From: Aliihoeflea sp. 40Bstr573
GTDB lineage: Bacteria; Pseudomonadota; Alphaproteobacteria; Rhizobiales; Rhizobiaceae
Direction: 5' to 3'
NCBI RefSeq assembly: GCF_024105655.1
Contig: NZ_JAAAMH010000005.1
Location: forward strand, 62,001 to 126,000
Length of the DNA stretch: 64,000 bases
Part shown: positions 31,060 through 38,754 of the stretch, piece after piece
How the letters are laid out: each line of letters begins with the position of its first letter
Position numbering within the stretch: position 1 is the first letter of the stretch
Made by a program: the position numbers and the translations under genes
The notes under the pieces: generated by a model
The model's database searches: none
Told to the model about the DNA's origin: nothing
Seen by the model: only the letters and a program-made list of their open reading frames with translations

Positions 31060-31869
31060 ATGAACCAAGGCATCGTTACGGCAGCCACGCGCGTCGTCTT
31101 CATGATCGGAACGCCGATCGCGCAGGTACGTTCGCCGACGCTGTTCAACAGATACTTCGCCGAGCGGCGCATCGACCGCATCATGGTGCCGCTTGAGGTC
31201 AGCGTCGATACGCTTGCCGGTTTCGTGGCGATGGTGCGCGAGGCGGAGAACTGTGACGGCTTCGTCGCTACGCTGCCGCACAAGCGTGCGCTCTTGACGA
31301 TGGTCGATGAAGCCGGGCCGACGGCGCGAGCTCTGGAGAGCGTCAATGCCGTTCGCCGCAATCCGGACGGGCGCCTTTTCGGCGACATGGCGGACGGCGC
31401 GGGATTCTGGAACGGCGCGCGGGCCGCCGGCTTCGAACCGTTCGGCAAGTCCGCCGTCCTGGCCGGCGCGGGCGCGGCGGGAACCGCGATCGCCTTCGAG
31501 TTTGCACAGCGCGGCGGTCGGCGACTGGCGATCTGGTCGCGATCAGATGACGAGGTCGGTGCGCTGGCGCGCCGTCTGGCGGGCACAGGAATCGAGGTGG
31601 TGACGGGTCTGCCCGAAAGCCTCGACAGCTATGACATCGCGATCAATGCGACACCGCTGGGCATGGACTATGCGCCCGGCAGCGCGTTTTCGCCGGAGCT
31701 CGTCGCGACGCTGCCAACCGGCGCGTTCGCCGCCGATGCCATAACAGAGCCCACGGTGACACAGTTTCTTGCCGCCGCGCGGGCGTGCGGCCTGCGAACT
31801 ATAGACGGGCGAGCCATGGCGTGCGGGCAGTTTGAATTGCTGAGGGCCTTCGTGGCGCCTGACGACTGA
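31060..31869 (+). CDS. Shikimate/quinate dehydrogenase-like oxidoreductase (AroE paralogue)
   Basis: A 269-residue AroE-fold protein. Lys75 in TLPHKRAL is the catalytic lysine position and Asp112 in GDMADGAGF the paired aspartate. SVNAVRR (95-101) and the nucleotide loop GAGAAG (136-141) are also present. The usual NTDG motif reads MADG, which suggests a substrate other than shikimate. GGAGGAGG lies before ATG 31060. It diverges from the GntR gene of the aromatic array, and 3-dehydroshikimate can lead to protocatechuate or gallate, so a catabolic role with quinate- or shikimate-like compounds is plausible. It converges with phnN. Confidence 0.75.
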   Translation: MNQGIVTAATRVVFMIGTPIAQVRSPTLFNRYFAERRIDRIMVPLEVSVDTLAGFVAMVREAENCDGFVATLPHKRALLTMVDEAGPTARALESVNAVRRNPDGRLFGDMADGAGFWNGARAAGFEPFGKSAVLAGAGAAGTAIAFEFAQRGGRRLAIWSRSDDEVGALARRLAGTGIEVVTGLPESLDSYDIAINATPLGMDYAPGSAFSPELVATLPTGAFAADAITEPTVTQFLAAARACGLRTIDGRAMACGQFELLRAFVAPDD

Positions 31870-31870
31870 A

Positions 31871-32440
31871 TCAGGACAAGGCGTTTCGGATCAGGTCGGC
31901 GAAGGCGCGCCCGGCGTCTTCGAGACGCCCGCCATTGTCGATGACGATGGTGCCGGGGAAGGGCTCAATCACCACCTTGCGGCCAAGGCGGATTGCGATT
32001 TCCGCTTCACTTTCGCGCCCGCGCGCAGCGATGCGGCGGGCAAGGATCTGAGGCGCAGCGGTAATCTCGACGACAAGCGGGCGGCGGTAGCGGCCGGGAA
32101 GATCGGCAAGCACCGTGCGCGAGAGATTGGCGATCACAGCGTGGCCCATTGCCACCATCGCGTCGGCTTCGGCGGGAATGCCGTAGCTGTTGCCGTGCGC
32201 CTGCCAGTGCAGCGCAAAGCCGCCCGCCTCTCGCATCGCCTCGAACGTCGCCTCGTCGGCGGGCTGGTGGTCCTCGCCGACCGCGTCATAAGGACGTGTG
32301 ATGACCCGGCGGATGAAATGGACGCGAGGATTGGCTGCCAGCGCCTCGCTCGCAACGCGCATGACGGAATCCTTGCCAGCGCCGCTCGGGCCGACGACGG
32401 CAATGAAGCAACCGCCCTCGATTGGGTCTGCGGGCATCAT
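31871..32440 (-). CDS. phnN: Ribose 1,5-bisphosphate phosphokinase
   Basis: PhnN phosphorylates ribose 1,5-bisphosphate to PRPP at the end of C-P lyase phosphonate breakdown. The 189-residue protein has the P-loop GPSGAGKDS near residues 17-25 and the guanylate-kinase-like fold; FIRRVITRPYDAVGEDHQPA is the conserved lid region. Its ATG overlaps the phnM stop (ATGA), so the two are coupled. Its 3' end is one base from the convergent AroE-like gene. Confidence 0.88.
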   Translation of the reverse strand: MMPADPIEGGCFIAVVGPSGAGKDSVMRVASEALAANPRVHFIRRVITRPYDAVGEDHQPADEATFEAMREAGGFALHWQAHGNSYGIPAEADAMVAMGHAVIANLSRTVLADLPGRYRRPLVVEITAAPQILARRIAARGRESEAEIAIRLGRKVVIEPFPGTIVIDNGGRLEDAGRAFADLIRNALS

Positions 32441-33576
32441 GCGACGCGCCTGCCCTCGCGCCAGACGGAGCGGACGACCGGCAGGCCGGCCATGTTGTCG
32501 ACGCGGATGAGATCGGCGCGGCGGCCGGCCTCGATCTGGCCGCGATCCTCCATGCCGACGGTGCGGGCGGGGGTGGCGGAGACCAGCGCGACCGCCTGCG
32601 GCAACGAAATCTTGTCGACCTCCTCGGCCAGCCGGAACGCCGCCTGCAGCAAGCTTGACGGCACGTAGTCAGACGACAGCACGTCGAGGATGCCGGCCTC
32701 GGCGAGATCGCGCGCGGCGATGTTGCCGGAGTGCGAGCCGCCGCGCACGACGTTGGGCGCGCCCATCAGGACACTCATGCCGGCCTCGTGCGAGGCGCGG
32801 GCGGCTTCGACGGAGGTCGGGAACTCGGCCAGCCGCACGCCGTCCCCGACAGCCTCGTCGACATGGGCAAGCGTCGCATCGTCATGGCTGGCGAGCGTGA
32901 CGCCAGCGGCGCGGCAATGCTCGCCGATGGCGCGTCGGTGCGGCGCCGAATAACGTGCGGACTGCTCCTGCCTTTGCGTCACGAAGCGCTCGAACTGGTC
33001 GTCGGTGAGGCCGCGCTTGGTCTTGTAGTAGAGCGTGTACTGACCCATCGTCTGGAACTGGCGCTGGCCCGGCGCGTGGTCCATCAGCGAGGCGATACGG
33101 ACGCGCGGGTCGTCGCGGAAGCCCTCGAACGAAGCGAGCACGTCCGGCGAGGAGACCTCGCAGCGCAGATGCAGGAAATGGTCGGCGCGCAGGCGGCCGT
33201 CGGCCTGCGCGGTTTCGATGGCGTCGGCCAGAAGCCGCATCTCGCCGGGCGCGAAGCCGCCATCCTCGTCGGAGCCCATGCGCAGGCAATCGAAGACGGT
33301 GGTGATGCCCGAGGTGGCGATCTGCGCGTCATGCGCCTGGACGGCGGCGACGGCGTTCCAGCGCACGCCGGGACGGGGCGCGAAATGGCCTTCGAGATGG
33401 TCGGTGTGAAGTTCGACCAGGCCAGGCAGGAGGTAGTCCCCGCCAAAATCCTCGCCAGTGCGGCTAGCGCCGGCGTCGATGTCGGCGATGCGTCCGTCGA
33501 CGATGCGCACCGAGCCTTCGACGATCCTGTCGGCAAGGACGATGCGGGCATTGGAGAAGTTGGTTTCGGTGGGCAT
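32437..33576 (-). CDS. phnM: Alpha-D-ribose 1-methylphosphonate 5-triphosphate diphosphatase
   Basis: PhnM is a metal-dependent amidohydrolase-fold enzyme that removes pyrophosphate from the phosphonate-ribose triphosphate made by PhnGHI and PhnL. The 379-residue length fits. LPGLVELHTDHLEGHFAPRP carries the metal-binding His pair, and GEHCRAAGVTLASHDDATLA and LSSDYVPSSLL are further metal-site segments. The start at 33576 (MPTETNFSN) lies two bases after the DUF1045 gene. The core lyase genes phnGHIJKL are absent from the window. Confidence 0.93.
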   Translation of the reverse strand: MPTETNFSNARIVLADRIVEGSVRIVDGRIADIDAGASRTGEDFGGDYLLPGLVELHTDHLEGHFAPRPGVRWNAVAAVQAHDAQIATSGITTVFDCLRMGSDEDGGFAPGEMRLLADAIETAQADGRLRADHFLHLRCEVSSPDVLASFEGFRDDPRVRIASLMDHAPGQRQFQTMGQYTLYYKTKRGLTDDQFERFVTQRQEQSARYSAPHRRAIGEHCRAAGVTLASHDDATLAHVDEAVGDGVRLAEFPTSVEAARASHEAGMSVLMGAPNVVRGGSHSGNIAARDLAEAGILDVLSSDYVPSSLLQAAFRLAEEVDKISLPQAVALVSATPARTVGMEDRGQIEAGRRADLIRVDNMAGLPVVRSVWREGRRVA

Positions 33577-33577
33577 G

Positions 33578-34267
33578 TCAGGCAGTCTTTCGTGCAAGGT
33601 TTCGGCCGAGCGGGCGGAAGGCCCGGACCGTGAAGGGAGCGCCCGGCTCCGGTTCGACGAAAAGCGCGAGCGAGGCAAATGCGACGGGCGCATCGAGAAG
33701 GAAGCCGAAATGCGCGTCGAGGCGCCGGCGAAGGCGTAGCGCTTCCTCTCCGGCGACGCGGCCGGTCAGCGTCATGTGGAAGCCGAAATCCTCCATCACG
33801 TAGGGATAGCCCCACTCATGCAGATGACGGACCTGACGGGTGGTCAGGTTTTCGGGATTGCGCCGCGCGATCTCCGCCTCGCTGGGGGATGCGCGAAAGG
33901 CGTCGAAATCGACGGTCAGGTCCCGGGCGAGCGCTTCGATATCGGTGCTGCGGACTTCCGGCACGAGCGCGAAGAAGCCGTCGATCTGGCCGATGACGAG
34001 GCGCGGGCCGACGAAGGGATCGCGCGCAGCGGTCCAGCGGTCGAACGCGTCGATGAGCTCGGGCTCGCTGCGGTGGGGGGGCAGGCGGAAAGGGGCCTTC
34101 ATCGTCGCGTGGAAGCCATAGCGGCGCGCCGAGGCGGTGTGAAAGGCGAGGTCGGCGTCGAGCGGCGCGTGCCCCGCATCGGAAAAGGCGCTGCGGCCGA
34201 TCCAGCGCTCGGCTGCGCGTGTCAGCGGGTCGGTTTCACCGGGGGTGAAGTAGATTGCGTAGCGCAT
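33578..34267 (-). CDS. DUF1045 phosphonate-metabolism protein (2H phosphoesterase-like)
   Basis: A 229-residue protein. AIYFTPGETDPLTRAAERWI at the start and RYGFHATMKAPFRLP with FHMTLTGRV give the two H-x-T motifs of a 2H phosphoesterase fold. Proteins of this family (DUF1045) accompany phn genes in alphaproteobacteria and have been suggested to open the cyclic phosphate intermediate in place of PhnP. It forms an operon with phnM and phnN on the minus strand and lies next to a damaged phnF. Confidence 0.85.
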   Translation of the reverse strand: MRYAIYFTPGETDPLTRAAERWIGRSAFSDAGHAPLDADLAFHTASARRYGFHATMKAPFRLPPHRSEPELIDAFDRWTAARDPFVGPRLVIGQIDGFFALVPEVRSTDIEALARDLTVDFDAFRASPSEAEIARRNPENLTTRQVRHLHEWGYPYVMEDFGFHMTLTGRVAGEEALRLRRRLDAHFGFLLDAPVAFASLALFVEPEPGAPFTVRAFRPLGRNLARKTA

Positions 34268-34746
34268 AGGTCCAATCTCATCGCGAAGAGGCGTCGGGCT
34301 AGACGATTCTCATGACAACAATACGAAAGACGGTGGCGCTTCGCGACCTGCCGTTCAGTGCGCCGCTTCGCCAATGAAGCGCGCGTTCCAGAGATCGGCG
34401 CGCTCCTTCGTGCGACGGGGTCGATATCGAAGTCGGTCGAAGCGGTCGGTATGGGAGATTACGTCCGCGCTTCGATGCGGATCACCGCGCGGCGAGCGTC
34501 GTCGCGCGATGCGGAGGCGCTGCGACTTGCCGAAGGCGCGCCGGTGCTGATGGTCGAGGCGGTGAACGCACAGGGTGGACGCCCGATCCAGGTCTCGCGC
34601 AGCCGGTTCGCCGCTGATCGCATCGCGCTGATGATCGGCTCCATCGACGGCGCATAGGCGTCGCTTATGCGGATCGGCCGATTATTTCATTGAGCGCTGG
34701 TGCTGCGCGGCGCATCTCTAGGCCCGGATCGAACGGGACGGGTGTG
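34268..34746. other. 479-bp gap with a phnF remnant and otherwise no gene
   Basis: Apart from the phnF remnant at 34358-34657 this stretch shows no intact reading frame. 34268-34357 would be the DUF1045 promoter side and the lost 5' part of phnF. 34658-34746 precedes the aldolase gene and holds no clear promoter. Confidence 0.5.
34358..34657 (+). pseudogene. phnF: Truncated phnF-type GntR/UTRA regulator, effector domain only
   Basis: The 99 readable residues match the UTRA effector domain of PhnF: GDYVRASMRITARR, then [37 protein letters not shown]. The N-terminal winged helix needed for DNA binding is missing; the frame is blocked upstream by a stop at 34313-34315 and the short stretch after it does not read as an HTH. 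The only start candidate is a GTG without a ribosome-binding site. It diverges from the phnM operon, the normal place for its regulator, so this looks like a decayed phnF. Confidence 0.65.
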
Positions 34747-35418
34747 ATGGGCGTCGTCGTACAGACTATCGAGCGGGCCAAGGACAGCGTCATCGAGCGG
34801 CTGGCCGCCTGCGGCGTCGCGACGGTGCACGAGGCGCAGGGCCGGACGGGGCTTCTCGCCAGCCATATGCGGCCGATCTATTGCGGCGCGCGGATCGCTG
34901 GGAGCGCGGTGACGATCTCGGCGCCGCCCGGCGACAATTGGATGATCCATGTGGCGATCGAGCAGTTGCAGGCTGGCGACATCCTGCTGCTCGCGCCCAC
35001 CAGCCCCTGCGAGGACGGCTATTTCGGAGATCTTCTCGCCACGTCGGCGATGGCGCGCGGCTGCAAGGGGCTCGTGATCGATGCCGGCGTGCGGGACGTC
35101 GCGGACCTGACGCAGATGCGGTTCCCCGTCTGGTCGAAGGCGATTTTCGCGCAAGGGACGGTCAAGGAAACGCTTGGTTCGGTCAACGTGCCGGTGGTGT
35201 GCGCGGGCGCGTCGGTCAATCCGGGGGACGTGATCGTCGCCGACGATGACGGGGTTTGCGTCGTGCGGCGGGAGGCTGCCGGGGAGATCGCCGACAAGGC
35301 AGAGGCGCGCGTCGCGGCGGAAGACGAGAAGCGCACCCGCATGGCTGCAGGCGAACTTGGGCTCGACATCTACAAGATGCGTGAGAGGCTGGCCGCCAAG
35401 GGTCTCAAATACATCTGA
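34747..35418 (+). CDS. ligK: 4-carboxy-4-hydroxy-2-oxoadipate aldolase (LigK/GalC, RraA-like fold)
   Basis: LigK/GalC splits 4-carboxy-4-hydroxy-2-oxoadipate to pyruvate and oxaloacetate, the last step of the protocatechuate 4,5-cleavage and gallate routes. The protein (223 aa) has the family's D-x20-R-D motif: Asp95, then Arg116-Asp117 in IDAGVRD. GDNWMIH (62-68) and [11 protein letters not shown] (163-173) are also typical. The frame is open to 34690, but ATG 34747 gives the normal length. It lies apart from the GalB/GalD genes, separated by the phn genes, but supplies the enzyme they need. Confidence 0.85.
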   Translation: MGVVVQTIERAKDSVIERLAACGVATVHEAQGRTGLLASHMRPIYCGARIAGSAVTISAPPGDNWMIHVAIEQLQAGDILLLAPTSPCEDGYFGDLLATSAMARGCKGLVIDAGVRDVADLTQMRFPVWSKAIFAQGTVKETLGSVNVPVVCAGASVNPGDVIVADDDGVCVVRREAAGEIADKAEARVAAEDEKRTRMAAGELGLDIYKMRERLAAKGLKYI

Positions 35419-35434
35419 CGGCGGCTAGCCGTCG
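35417..35434 (+). terminator. Weak stem-loop after the aldolase gene
   Basis: GACGGC (35417-35422) pairs with GCCGTC (35428-35433) around a five-base loop, starting at the stop codon, and GATTTC follows. The T-run is short, so this is at best a weak terminator. Confidence 0.35.
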
Positions 35435-35553
35435 ATTTCCCACGGCTCGCGATTTCGCTTTCGCAAATCTTTTGCATAGGGCACACCTATTTGTCGTGAC
35501 CAACAATCGGGCGTAATCCTTCGCTGCCTATTTGATGAGCGAGGAACCCCATC

Positions 35554-36543
35554 ATGAACATGCCCTTCAAGGCCAAGAACATTCTCGGCAGCGCAATCGC
35601 CGCCGCTTTTCTGTCCACCGCGCCGGTGCACGCCGCCGATGTCGAAATCCGTCTCGGCCACGTGCTTGCCGAAAGCCATAGCTGGCATCAGGCCGCGCTC
35701 GGCTTCGCCGAGCAGGTCGCCGCCGAAACCGACGGCCGGGTCGAGATCAGCATCTTCCCGTCCGGCCAGCTCGGCACCGAAACCGAAGTGATCGAAGGAT
35801 TGCAGTTTGGCTCGGTTCAGGCCGCCATCATCGGCAGCGGATCCTTCCAGTCGATCGAGCCCAAGCTGGGCATCATCGAGATGCCCTATGCCTGGTCCTC
35901 GCGCGAAATCGCCTTCGAGGCGCTCGACGGCGAATTCGGAGACCAGCTTGCCGCGCTTTTGGCGGATAAGGGCATCGTCAACCTCGCCTGGTGGGAAAAC
36001 GGCTACCGCAATATCACCAACAATCGCGGTCCGATCGAGACGCCGGCCGATCTCGCCGGCCTCAAGATCCGCGTGACGCCCGATCCGATTCGTCTCGCGA
36101 CTTTCCAGGCGTTCGGCGCCGAGCCCGCGCCGCTCGCCTTCGGCGAACTCTATTCCGCGCTCCAGCAGGGTGTGTTCGATGCGCAGGAAAACCCTGTCTC
36201 GATCATCCTCGGCTCGTCCTTCTACGAAGTGCAGGACTACCTGTCCCTTTCCGAGCACGTGTGGGGCGCAGCTTCCCTCGTGATCTCGCAGTCGGTCTGG
36301 GACCAGATTTCGGCTGAGGACCAGCCGATCGTGCAGGCGGCCGCCGAGGCCTGGCGCGACAAGCAGCGCGAGATGGTCGGCTCGGCAAGCGCCGAAGTGA
36401 TCGCAGAGCTCGAGGAAAAGGGCATGCAGGTCAACGAGGTCGACAAGGCCACCTTCATCAAGGCCGCGCAGCCGATCTGGGAAGCGCAGGCCGAGACCTT
36501 CGGTCCCGAGCTGATGTCGGCCATCGAGGCTTACCGCCAGTGA
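35554..36543 (+). CDS. TRAP transporter DctP-type solute-binding protein
   Basis: A 329-residue periplasmic receptor. The signal peptide runs to about residue 30 (APVHA-ADVEI) and the mature start is VEIRLGHVLAESHSWHQAAL. RITPD-like segment GLKIRVTPDPIRLATFQAFG contains the conserved arginine that binds the substrate carboxylate. AQENPVSIILGSSFYEVQDY is the DctP signature region. GAGGAA lies seven bases before the ATG. It is the first gene of an operon with a cupin, the two membrane subunits, an M20 hydrolase and an ornithine-cyclodeaminase-like enzyme, so the cargo is likely an N-acyl or N-carbamoyl acid. Confidence 0.92.
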   Translation: MNMPFKAKNILGSAIAAAFLSTAPVHAADVEIRLGHVLAESHSWHQAALGFAEQVAAETDGRVEISIFPSGQLGTETEVIEGLQFGSVQAAIIGSGSFQSIEPKLGIIEMPYAWSSREIAFEALDGEFGDQLAALLADKGIVNLAWWENGYRNITNNRGPIETPADLAGLKIRVTPDPIRLATFQAFGAEPAPLAFGELYSALQQGVFDAQENPVSIILGSSFYEVQDYLSLSEHVWGAASLVISQSVWDQISAEDQPIVQAAAEAWRDKQREMVGSASAEVIAELEEKGMQVNEVDKATFIKAAQPIWEAQAETFGPELMSAIEAYRQ

Positions 36544-36950
36544 GCGATCTGGTTTGCGAAATCATCGAACTGGACGGGATCGAACCCGTCCAGCTCTTCG
36601 ATTTCCAGCAGAAGGTGCTGTTCTCGCCGAAGGAACGCGGCGAGGGCTTCATCAAGTTCGCCGTCACGACCGGAAAGCGCGGCGCGAAGAGCATTGCGCA
36701 TTCCCATCCGCGCGACGAGGTGACGCTGACGCTCAAGGGCGAAGCGATCCTTCGGGCGGGCGGCAGGGAGTATCACCTGCGCGAAGGCTCCGCCGTGCGC
36801 CTGGCGCCAGGGCTCGACCATACGGTCGAGGTGATCTCGGAGGAGTGGGTCGTGGTCGCCGCCTATTGCGACGAATGCTCGCTTTGCCGCGCCGACATCA
36901 AGATACCTCCAACCGCCAGGACGGGACGCGAGGATGGTGGAAAAGTCTGA
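36540..36950 (+). CDS. Small cupin-domain protein inside the TRAP operon
   Basis: A 136-residue single-domain cupin. HSHPRDEVTLTLKGEA (about 51-66) is cupin motif 1 and APGLDHTVEV (about 88-97) supplies the motif 2 histidine. The C-terminus has the Cys cluster CDECSLC. The start is a GTG that overlaps the receptor stop (GTGA), and the last 17 bases overlap the DctQ gene, so it is tightly woven into the transporter operon. It may bind or isomerise the imported ligand; no activity can be assigned. Confidence 0.75.
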   Translation: MSDLVCEIIELDGIEPVQLFDFQQKVLFSPKERGEGFIKFAVTTGKRGAKSIAHSHPRDEVTLTLKGEAILRAGGREYHLREGSAVRLAPGLDHTVEVISEEWVVVAAYCDECSLCRADIKIPPTARTGREDGGKV

Positions 36951-37422
36951 AACGAAATCCGGCGTTTCGCGCGCGGTAGGACTGCTCGACAGCGCGGCGC
37001 TCTTTGCCGGATCGGTGGGCGTCGTCGCATTCACCGTGATCGTCATATATGTCGTCGGCGCGCGGTACGTCCTCGGACAGACGCCGTTCTGGGCCGAAGA
37101 ACTGCCACGCCTTCTCCTGATCTGGGTGACCTTCATCGGCGCGATCGCCGCCTTTGCGCGCGGCACGCATTTCGAAGCGGGAATCCTGCCGCTGATCGTG
37201 AAGAGCGAAGGCGCGCGAAGGGTCGCGCGGCTGGTCGCTGCGCTCGCTTCGGTCGCCTTCCTGGTGATCCTCGCCAAGACCGGCTTCGACATCACCCGCC
37301 ACACCTGGGGCAACATGACGACGGCACTGCGCTGGCCGGTCGGGCTGGCCTATCTCGCGCTGCCGATCTGCTGCTCGCTTTCCGCACTCGCCGTTCTCGG
37401 CCGCATCCTGGCCAGGGATTGA
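36934..37422 (+). CDS. TRAP transporter small permease subunit (DctQ-type)
   Basis: A 162-residue protein with four hydrophobic helices. ARYVLGQTPFWAEELPRLLL is the DctQ signature just after the first helix. It lies 4 bp before the large subunit gene and overlaps the cupin gene by 17 bases. AGGATG-type initiation occurs within the cupin frame. Confidence 0.9.
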   Translation: MVEKSETKSGVSRAVGLLDSAALFAGSVGVVAFTVIVIYVVGARYVLGQTPFWAEELPRLLLIWVTFIGAIAAFARGTHFEAGILPLIVKSEGARRVARLVAALASVAFLVILAKTGFDITRHTWGNMTTALRWPVGLAYLALPICCSLSALAVLGRILARD

Positions 37423-37426
37423 CGAC

Positions 37427-38710
37427 ATGACATTCGAACTCTTGCTCCTTCTCGGCGTCTTCGTGGCGCTCGTCCTGATCGACGCACCCATCGCGGTCGC
37501 GCTCGGCCTTGCCTCGGTCGTCTACATTCTCGTCGCCGATCTCGCGCCGATGATCGTCGTTGCGCAGCGCGCGGTCGCAGGCATCGATTCCTTTACGCTT
37601 CTCGCGATTCCTCTCTTTCTGCTCGCGGGCCTCTTGATGGTCCATGGAGGGCTGGCGCCGCGCATCGTGCGGCTGTGCTCGGCGATTGTGGGACGCACGA
37701 CCGGCGGCCTTGCCATCGTCATGGTCGCGGCGTGCATGCTTTTCGGCTCGCTCTCGGGCTCCGGCGTCGCCGACGTCGTCGCGATCGGCACGATGATGCT
37801 GCCGGCGATGAAGGCGCGCGGCTATAACGAGGGCTTCTCCGCCTCGCTGCTCGGCACCGCCGGCTCGCTCGGAACGGTCATCCCGCCCTCGATCGTTCTG
37901 ATCGTCTACGGAACGGCGACCAATTCCTCGATCGGGCAGCTCTTCATCGCCTCGATCATTCCCGGCATCCTGCTCGGCGCCGGACTGATGGTCGTCGCCT
38001 ATGTTATCTCGCGCAAGAATGGCTGGAAAGGCGGCGACGCCTTCTCCTGGCAGGAGTTCTGGAGCGCGCTGCGCGGGTCCTTCCTGGCATTGCTGGCGCC
38101 CATCATCATCGTCGGCGGCATTCGCGGCGGGTTCTTCACGCCGACGGAAGCGGCGGGCATCGGCGTTCTCTACGCGATCATCGTCGGCGGCCTGATCTAT
38201 CGCGAGTTGACCTTCCCCCTGATCGGCAATCTGCTGCGCCAGACGACTGAGATGACGGGAGCGATCCTGATTGTCATCGCCAGTGCCTCGATCTTCGGCT
38301 GGATCCTCGCGGCCGAACAGGTGCCGCAGATCGCCGTCGATGCGATCTCGGGCTTCACGGACAGCGCAACGATCGCGCTTTTGCTGATGATGGCGGTGGT
38401 TCTGGTGCTCGGCACCTTCATGGAATCGATCGCGATCATCCTCGTGCTTGCGCCGGTGTTCCTGCCGATCCTGCGGCTCTACGGCATCGATCCGGTCTAT
38501 TTCGGCATCCTCCTCACGATCAACCTTGCGATCGGCGCCAACACGCCGCCGCTCGGCATCGACCTGATGGCGGCCTGCCGGGTCGGCGGCATCCCGATGT
38601 CGCGTGCCTTCGGCTATCTGATGCCGTTCCTTGGCGTGATGATCGGGGTGCTCGTCTTTCTGGTGTTCTTTCCCTGGTTCGTCACGGACCTGCCGCACCT
38701 GATCTTCTGA
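37427..38710 (+). CDS. TRAP transporter large permease subunit (DctM-type)
   Basis: A 427-residue permease with about twelve helices. LLAGLLMVHGGLAPRIVRL, GSLSGSGVADVVAIGTMMLP and GTAGSLGTVIPPSIVLIVYG are conserved DctM segments including the paired hairpin loops that bind the coupling ion. It works with the receptor and DctQ-like subunit encoded upstream. Confidence 0.94.
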   Translation: MTFELLLLLGVFVALVLIDAPIAVALGLASVVYILVADLAPMIVVAQRAVAGIDSFTLLAIPLFLLAGLLMVHGGLAPRIVRLCSAIVGRTTGGLAIVMVAACMLFGSLSGSGVADVVAIGTMMLPAMKARGYNEGFSASLLGTAGSLGTVIPPSIVLIVYGTATNSSIGQLFIASIIPGILLGAGLMVVAYVISRKNGWKGGDAFSWQEFWSALRGSFLALLAPIIIVGGIRGGFFTPTEAAGIGVLYAIIVGGLIYRELTFPLIGNLLRQTTEMTGAILIVIASASIFGWILAAEQVPQIAVDAISGFTDSATIALLLMMAVVLVLGTFMESIAIILVLAPVFLPILRLYGIDPVYFGILLTINLAIGANTPPLGIDLMAACRVGGIPMSRAFGYLMPFLGVMIGVLVFLVFFPWFVTDLPHLIF

Positions 38711-38754
38711 CGGTCCAGCCGTTTCCCATTCCAAGTTTTTCCAAGAGGATGAAG

